A program made the translations under genes and the position numbers. 64,000 nucleotides of DNA from Hexactinellida sp. DTS-2022 (Eukaryota > Porifera > Hexactinellida). The stretch lies in contig JAPNXP010000004.1 of NCBI GenBank assembly GCA_028753945.1, forward strand, positions 372,001 to 436,000. Reading direction: 5' to 3'. Below the pieces are notes generated by a model. The model saw only the letters and a list, made by a program, of their open reading frames with translations. It had not been told where the DNA came from and searched no databases. Shown here piece by piece: positions 58,488-64,000 of this stretch (positions are counted from its first letter, which is position 1; each line of letters begins with the position of its first letter).

Positions 58488-60324
58488 AATAAGTGTGTTT
58501 TGTGCGTCTTTTAAAAACTCTGGTTAGATTCATTTTGTGTTCCCTATTATAACTACTAATACTATACATGATATAATTTGTGTGTAAGTTTTTTTTACTA
58601 GAATTGTAGACTGTGTGATATTTGAATATTAAGCTTGGTATAACCTGCTACTTTTATTAAATCTACTTCCGTTATGTGTCTGCAGGGCTTCTTGGATAAG
58701 TATTCACCGAAGATCAAGCATTTTTAGATTTACATGTTATGGTAGTGAAACTTGTACAATATTATATGAATCACATTACTAAACACTATACTACCCAAAT
58801 TTCTTCATCTTTCGAGAATGATCTCCTTGATTAGCAAGATGATAATTATATCCGCTGACTTTGTTGGAAATGATACATTTGGTTATGAGCCAGTATAGGC
58901 TTCAATATCCCAATGAGAAGTGTTTGCTACAATGGAGTACATCTCTCCAAGTTAGCCGTGTCAATACCCAATGCGACTAAAGTCTGCTTCGAATGTCATT
59001 TTACAAACTCCGCTATAAACTACTTGGCTTTATCAATCGCAACAAAGATTGGATTTCAATTCCAAAGACGCACGTGTTGCTGCATAATAGTGCAAATGGT
59101 GGTCTCTCTTGTAATAGGCCTGTTTCGTGGTGGCTAAATATTTATATACTACATAAATATACCTTTGTATTTAATTACTATTTGTTATATATTTGTTATT
59201 GGCTTTCTTGTTCTACTCGACTACTTGGCTTAGCAGGTGAGTTATTATTTATTTGGATAATTCATGATATTGCATACTACATGTATACATTTTACAAACA
59301 ATGTATCATTAACGAGATAGACCGGTCGATTTATGAATTGGCCGGTGTATTAACGTGGGGGAATTGGTAACACTAATAGTGTAGAAGAAAAAATTAGCAA
59401 TAGCTATAATCAGTGTTTTTTTAAGGATTCGCTTAGAGGGCCCTGCCAACAATTAGAGGCCCTCAATCTACATCTCATGATATCGAGTACAAAACACTGG
59501 CTATAATAGAACTTGAGCCAAATAGAGAAAATTGCTAGAATTTACATAATCTAGAATGGATTCACTATTATAGGCTAAACTTAAACTATGAATATCTAAT
59601 TAAATTTTCATTTTAGAGAATTGTGATAATACTGTTATTTGTTCTTGCTAAAAAGTAATGTCTAAAAACGCAATAAAAATTGAGGGTTATAAGGTGTGAA
59701 AAATCGACCGGTCTATTTCCTTATCCTGTAAGATTTTAAATTCTAATTTACTTGCATATCGATTTACATGGGTACAGATTTTGGGGTGCTTTATAGGTAC
59801 TAGAAGGGTGATTTAGCTGCCAAGCAGTGACGATAGGCTATACTTTTAGACCCGCCAAAAATGATTGAGTGAAGTTATTTGTCTTTTCTATAATTTCAGT
59901 CCGCGAAGACTGAGTTTTTCCTAAGCAAGTAGTCTGGTCGTCGGAAGCTTGAACTTAGAAAAAATTTCTACAAAGCGTTATTTAGTAGTGATTCACTAGA
60001 AGCACAATTTTTTATTTTCAATTTTGTTAATTTGTTTACCAACATATTTGTGTAAAAAACAATAACAAATTTTCAAATTAGAAATTTGTAAATCCGAAAT
60101 TCGAAATCAGCTTACTTGTTTACCTATTACAACATTTGGAACTTAGTCTATATCCCAATTATAATTGCGGTTTCTATTCCCCCATCACTTTAATACAATC
60201 CGGAAAAACACACAAACAAACAAACAAACAACAATCGAGTTTTAATAGTATAGATTAATAAACAAGGACTCAAGGAGGAAAACCTTTTATGTTGTTTATT
60301 ATCTTGTAGGATACTTTATAGGAA
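58488..60324. other. Region without a supported gene, two overlapping Trp/Tyr-rich frames
   Basis: Frames at 58913-59137 and 58993-59370 overlap in different phases and neither resembles a known family. A palindromic repeat at about 59398-59510 (ctataatcagtgttttt and inverted) and the left inverted-repeat arm at 60031-60265 are the clear structures. Confidence 0.45.
60031..60265 (+). repeat. Left arm of long inverted repeat around the DUF288 gene
   Basis: Shares, inverted, the segments cggtttctattcccccatca, ctttaatacaatc, a CAAACAAACA-type run and aggtaaacaa...ctgatttcgaattt with 62974-63198. Ends about 60 bp before the start codon. Confidence 0.7.
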
Positions 60325-62829
60325 ATGCATAATTTGAAGAATATCAAACGCGGGTGGATTTTGGTTTTTTCCTTAATTGTCGCTTTAGGTGTCTTAATAA
60401 TCTGGTGGCAAATACAGCATAAAGGTATTACAATGAAAGAGATATTTGTGTCAAATCTTATTCAAAATAGCAAAGTCGTAAAAATCGATATTCAAGAAAC
60501 AGTTGAATTTGAAAACAAGACATATGACCATGACAAATATCAGGGGAAACAAGAAGGAAATAATATAGTATTTGCTTTAATTTCTGGTTTCAGTATTCGC
60601 AAGGAATTAATCTTGTCAGCAGAGAAGAATCTACATTTTATATTAGTAGAACAGCATAATGATACGAGAACGGTTGTGAATCAAACATTGGAGAAGAATG
60701 ATGATTCGACATTGCAATTTGTCTTCTGTAGAGATCATTTAGATACAAATTCTACTATCATGATAAGTAGGCTGTCAACACTCTTCAGTACTAGCATAAT
60801 AGAGAGAAATTTAATTGCAGTAATATTCTTAGATATTGAATCTCAGCACTCCATGTGGCCAGCGATAAGTGAGTTGATACAAGAAAATCTCATTGCGAGA
60901 AAGAACACTGGCTATCTTCTGGCCATCGCACTTGGAGCAGAATACATCATTGATTTAGATGGATCCCAAATTATCACACACCCTGAATCGTTGAGTATAG
61001 AAAAACTAACAGAATTCAGGCGAAATTACAAACATCCTGTTATTGCATCTCTGCTCTCTAATGTGAATAATCCGTATGTGTTAATGGGTCCGAGAACAAA
61101 TTTGGATAAAGACTTAAATTCAGAAAATGCGATGAAGAATATCTGGCCAAGGGGTTTTCCCATGTCAGAAGTGGCACACAAAGAGGTCCCGACTTTGCTT
61201 TCATTGAAGGAATTATGCACAAGTTTGGCTGGAAAGGGATCTGTAGAAGATTGTTTCCAATTCAGTAATGACATCATTCAGAGTTTAGTAGATGAAACAC
61301 CAGATGTTCATTCAGAGTTTCAGAAGGGTTCACCTCCTCTACCTGTTACCTTCCTACCACAATCTTCTCGCCTCTCCATCCACCCATCCCAATTTGCTCC
61401 ATTCAATGCACATTCTACCATATTCAGTAGACATGCGTTCTGGGCATTGTTGCTACCGGGATCAGTCAGTGAGATGGTGAGCGATATCTGGAGAGGTTAT
61501 ATAGCTCAGACATTCTTACATTGTACAAGATCATTACTAGCCTTTTCGACTCCCATTCTTAAGCAGGTTTCAAATGTTGCTAATGCCAAACATTCTCAAG
61601 ATGATAGTGAAGAGCTATCTTCTCAAACCCAAGCTTTGATAGGATTCCTTTCTACATTTAATTGTTTACAATATTCTTCTGAATTATCGCAAATGGAATC
61701 TACCGCTTCATTGCCTCTCTGTATGATCGTTCTCTACTCAAAACTGGTGAATAGTGGATTCCTGAATGATGAGAAGGACATCTCACTCATTCGTGAATGG
61801 ATAAAAGCCCTTTCCTCCCTCGGCTATCTGTTTCCCGAGTTCCATAACAACAAAGAATGTCTTGCTAAAGGAGAAAGTCTCTATCAAATAAATTGGAATT
61901 TTACCGACCACTCCTTCTGTAATGTAACTACAAATCCATCAACAATTGCTCCATCAACACGAAGGCAGTGTGGAGATAGTCTGCTCACTGTAGTGCACAT
62001 CAACTTCGGTCATAAGGAAGTGATTCCAATCTGGCTCGCTCAATGGCAATACGTCTATCCTAATCCGATATTCTACATTTCTGAAGTGAGCAAGCACAAG
62101 ACTTCAGGGAGTTGTATACTCGAACCTACTGATTATTTCGATATTACTTGTAATGTGAAAGATGAAGAGGGCCTTTACCCTTACGAGAGTATGATCAATG
62201 CAATAGCTCGATACCCAAATTATAGCAACTACTTGTATATACATGATGATGCATATATTTCCCATAAAACTTTGCAAAATGTACTTGAAGAAGGAGTAAG
62301 TGCAATGTGCAAATCCACTCTCATGGATGCGTCTAGCTCTTGGTCTTGGAAGCCTTATATTCTCAAAAGTCTGAATATGATCGCATCTCACGATAATTTC
62401 TTAGAAAACTCAATTTATCGTAAATATACAGGAAAATTTTGCCCTGAGTTATACTCTGATGAATCAAAAATGACTGAAGGTAATTATATATTCTATTTCA
62501 CAATGGCAGATGTTTTCATTCTAACCCACAAAGACATTGGAGTATTCAATGACATAATAAATATCTACCTAGATGCTGATATGTTTTTGGAGGTAGCGGT
62601 ACCTAACACACTCCGATGCGCACTTAATGCTACAGAAATTGACTCTACCACATATTGGGACGATAGGCGAAACAATATAGAGCACAACATTAAAGAAATA
62701 TGTGGAGCCAATCCGTCACAAATATTACATCCTGTTTGGAAAATTTCACATGGTGAAAAGAATGATGAAGACTGGTGGAGCGAGTTAGACAAGTTTATTA
62801 CTATACGTTCCTGTGACATTGCTAATTAA
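60325..62829 (+). CDS. DUF288/STELLO-like glycosyltransferase, type II membrane protein
   Basis: Intact single-exon protein of 834 residues. A short cytoplasmic stretch is followed by one transmembrane helix (ILVFSLIVALGVLIIWW, about residues 12-28), typical of Golgi type II glycosyltransferases. Around residues 170-215 the block IARKNTGYLLAIALGAEYII then DLDGS matches the DUF288 core seen in plant STELLO and nematode proteins, where it reads like a nucleotide-sugar donor site. A second region (about 550-800) begins SLLTVVHINFGHKEVIPIWL, contains LYIHDDAYIS with an acidic DxD-like pair, and ends with FTMADVFILTHKDIGVF. Several N-glycosylation sequons lie on the lumenal side. Donor and acceptor are unknown. 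The gene is framed by inverted repeats of about 225 bp (60031-60265 and 62974-63198). Family call is by motif memory. Confidence 0.76.
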   Translation: MHNLKNIKRGWILVFSLIVALGVLIIWWQIQHKGITMKEIFVSNLIQNSKVVKIDIQETVEFENKTYDHDKYQGKQEGNNIVFALISGFSIRKELILSAEKNLHFILVEQHNDTRTVVNQTLEKNDDSTLQFVFCRDHLDTNSTIMISRLSTLFSTSIIERNLIAVIFLDIESQHSMWPAISELIQENLIARKNTGYLLAIALGAEYIIDLDGSQIITHPESLSIEKLTEFRRNYKHPVIASLLSNVNNPYVLMGPRTNLDKDLNSENAMKNIWPRGFPMSEVAHKEVPTLLSLKELCTSLAGKGSVEDCFQFSNDIIQSLVDETPDVHSEFQKGSPPLPVTFLPQSSRLSIHPSQFAPFNAHSTIFSRHAFWALLLPGSVSEMVSDIWRGYIAQTFLHCTRSLLAFSTPILKQVSNVANAKHSQDDSEELSSQTQALIGFLSTFNCLQYSSELSQMESTASLPLCMIVLYSKLVNSGFLNDEKDISLIREWIKALSSLGYLFPEFHNNKECLAKGESLYQINWNFTDHSFCNVTTNPSTIAPSTRRQCGDSLLTVVHINFGHKEVIPIWLAQWQYVYPNPIFYISEVSKHKTSGSCILEPTDYFDITCNVKDEEGLYPYESMINAIARYPNYSNYLYIHDDAYISHKTLQNVLEEGVSAMCKSTLMDASSSWSWKPYILKSLNMIASHDNFLENSIYRKYTGKFCPELYSDESKMTEGNYIFYFTMADVFILTHKDIGVFNDIINIYLDADMFLEVAVPNTLRCALNATEIDSTTYWDDRRNNIEHNIKEICGANPSQILHPVWKISHGEKNDEDWWSELDKFITIRSCDIAN

Positions 62830-63399
62830 TTCTTGACTATACACGTATCAGGGGGTGCCAAAATGAGAAATTTAAATTTTGTAATGTTCTGTTGATTTAC
62901 TAGCGCGCATCGCTTGCTAGGTCGCTTCGTGTTAGAACACAACGACACACCAACCGCTTCGCGGTTAGTGTATGGTTTATATATTATTTAATCTCGATTG
63001 TTGTTTGTTTGTGTGTCTGTGTGTTTTTGTCGGGATTGTATTAAAGTGATGGGGGAATAGAAACCGCGTTTATATATGAGATAGTAACTAACTGCTTAAT
63101 GTTATAATAGGTAAACAAATATGCTGATTTCGAATTTCGCATTTATATATTTATAATATGAATATTTATTGTTGTTGTTGTTTACACAAATTGGTAAAAG
63201 AACAGAAGTTAGCTTTCAACGGGGATTATAGGTAAACAAGTATGCTAAACACGAATTTCGCATTAAAAAAATTCAAATGTGAATATTCGTTGTAGTTGTT
63301 CACAAAAAAAGGTAACAAATAAACGAAAATTCAAAATGTAGCAGCAAAGACCTCTCGCTAGAAGAATAGGACTTTGCTGCTACAATTGAAAATGCACAA
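62830..63399. other. 3' flank of the DUF288 gene
   Basis: Short hairpins (aaccgcttcgcggtt near 62953, ctagc...gctag near 62900), the right inverted-repeat arm, its partial duplicate, and a 12-bp-stem hairpin gtagcagcaaag...ctttgctgctac at 63339-63384. No tRNA fold was recognised. Confidence 0.45.
62974..63198 (-). repeat. Right arm of long inverted repeat around the DUF288 gene
   Basis: Reverse complement partner of 60031-60265. A weaker direct partial copy of its outer half follows at about 63226-63320 (ataggtaaacaagtatgct, cgaatttcgcatt). Confidence 0.7.
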
Positions 63400-64000
63400 A
63401 AGGAATTGGTGCACTGGCGAAGAAACATATTCTCGGTGCCCTCTGGAGTTATGGGCAAGCGATATATAAGAGAGATGACCAGACTTTACGACGCACTTGC
63501 AGAGGATACCCAATAGCTATGAGCGCAGCAACCGTACTCCCCATACTACTTCTGCAAAAGGCCGCTCAATACAAAATCTCCTAATAGATAAACAGAACCT
63601 AGAGAAGAATAAGAAATTTGAGAAGAGATTTGTCAAACTAATGCTGGAAGGAAAAATACATGCAGCAATCAAGCTAGGAGGACGGGTTGGGAATCCTACC
63701 CTCAACACGACCATCACTCAAGGAGAATGGGACAAAGCGTGGAACAGTACAGTCAAGGAGATTCTAGAAAGCAAACACCCGGCAGCTAGCGAAATGCTCC
63801 CGAGGCAATGGAGTCCAATCTCAATCAGATAACAAATGTTCACCCAGTTATTTTTGAAAGTATAGATGGAACCTGCATTCGATCAGCTGTTTTGCACAGG
63901 CCCTTCCCATATAGATGCGAATGGATGGCAAAGACTGTGTACATCTTTCAGCTGCGCATCTACTGACCTCTGTAAAACCTAATTTCTCAAAGAGACTATG
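63400..64000 (+). pseudogene. Frameshifted reverse-transcriptase-type retroelement remnant, truncated by window end
   Basis: Pieces in different frames recall the region before the polymerase domain of RT-encoding elements common in marine invertebrates. In order: HWRRNIFSVPSGVMGKRYIR then LYDAL (63400-63505), VLPILLLQKAAQ (63525-63570), FEKRFVKLMLEGKIHAAIKL with ESKHPAASEM (63615-63800), and GPSHIDANGWQRL (about 63900-63940), which corresponds to the GPSGLDADGWRR-type motif. Several frame changes and stops show that it is not functional. The rest would lie beyond the window. The exact retrotransposon clade is not determined. Confidence 0.68.

Noticed and set aside
62900..62970. Series of small hairpins considered as a tRNA.
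   Set aside because: No acceptor/T-loop pattern (no GTTCRAnnC) and arm lengths do not fit a cloverleaf.

Overview
This is an AT-rich animal nuclear sequence. The genes have GT-AG introns. An alpha-catenin-like protein, a TGF-beta type I receptor and a TRIM-like NHL protein together point to Metazoa. Intron-poor genes about 5 kb apart and short introns crowded with small DNA transposons suggest a compact, perhaps early-branching or reduced, animal. I cannot name the species. No prokaryotic, organellar or CRISPR features were seen.

Layout. 1-17416 (+): the 3' eight exons of an enlarged alpha-catenin/vinculin-family gene. Its introns carry two near-identical 2.04-kb TTAA-flanked transposons. 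17417-26770: mostly repeats, with a tiny TATA-to-polyA transcription-unit candidate (20436-20778) and an orphan 146-aa gene (25844-26284). 26771-43004 (-): a complete seven-exon mitochondrial-type 3-ketoacyl-CoA thiolase (397 aa). Its two largest introns hold three complete plus-strand genes: a SAM-VWA-UBC-U-box protein (candidate E2/E3 fusion), a DCAF7/WDR68 WD40 protein, and a 17-beta-HSD12-like very-long-chain 3-oxoacyl-CoA reductase. 43801-44349 (-): IMP3. 44771-52255 (-): TGF-beta/BMP type I receptor. 53715-53849 (-): last exon of an SH3 protein. 55166-56401 (+): coiled-coil/NHL protein. 57795-58487 (+): single-pass membrane protein, 5' end unresolved. 60325-62829 (+): DUF288/STELLO-like glycosyltransferase between long inverted repeats. 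63400-64000: frameshifted reverse-transcriptase-element remnant.

The intergenic and intronic space is dominated by at least ten families of 120-320 bp MITEs. Most have TA targets and ends of the type TACAGT...ACTGTA (pogo/Tigger-like by inference), and many end within 5-25 bp of a splice site. Several have grown tandem arrays from their ends or carry nested insertions. The genes are not a functional cluster. They cover adhesion (alpha-catenin), signalling (type I receptor), ubiquitin transfer, lipid metabolism (thiolase, oxoacyl reductase), ribosome biogenesis (IMP3) and glycosylation. All exon coordinates were derived by hand from splice signals, reading phase and protein similarity recalled from known families; no alignments were run.
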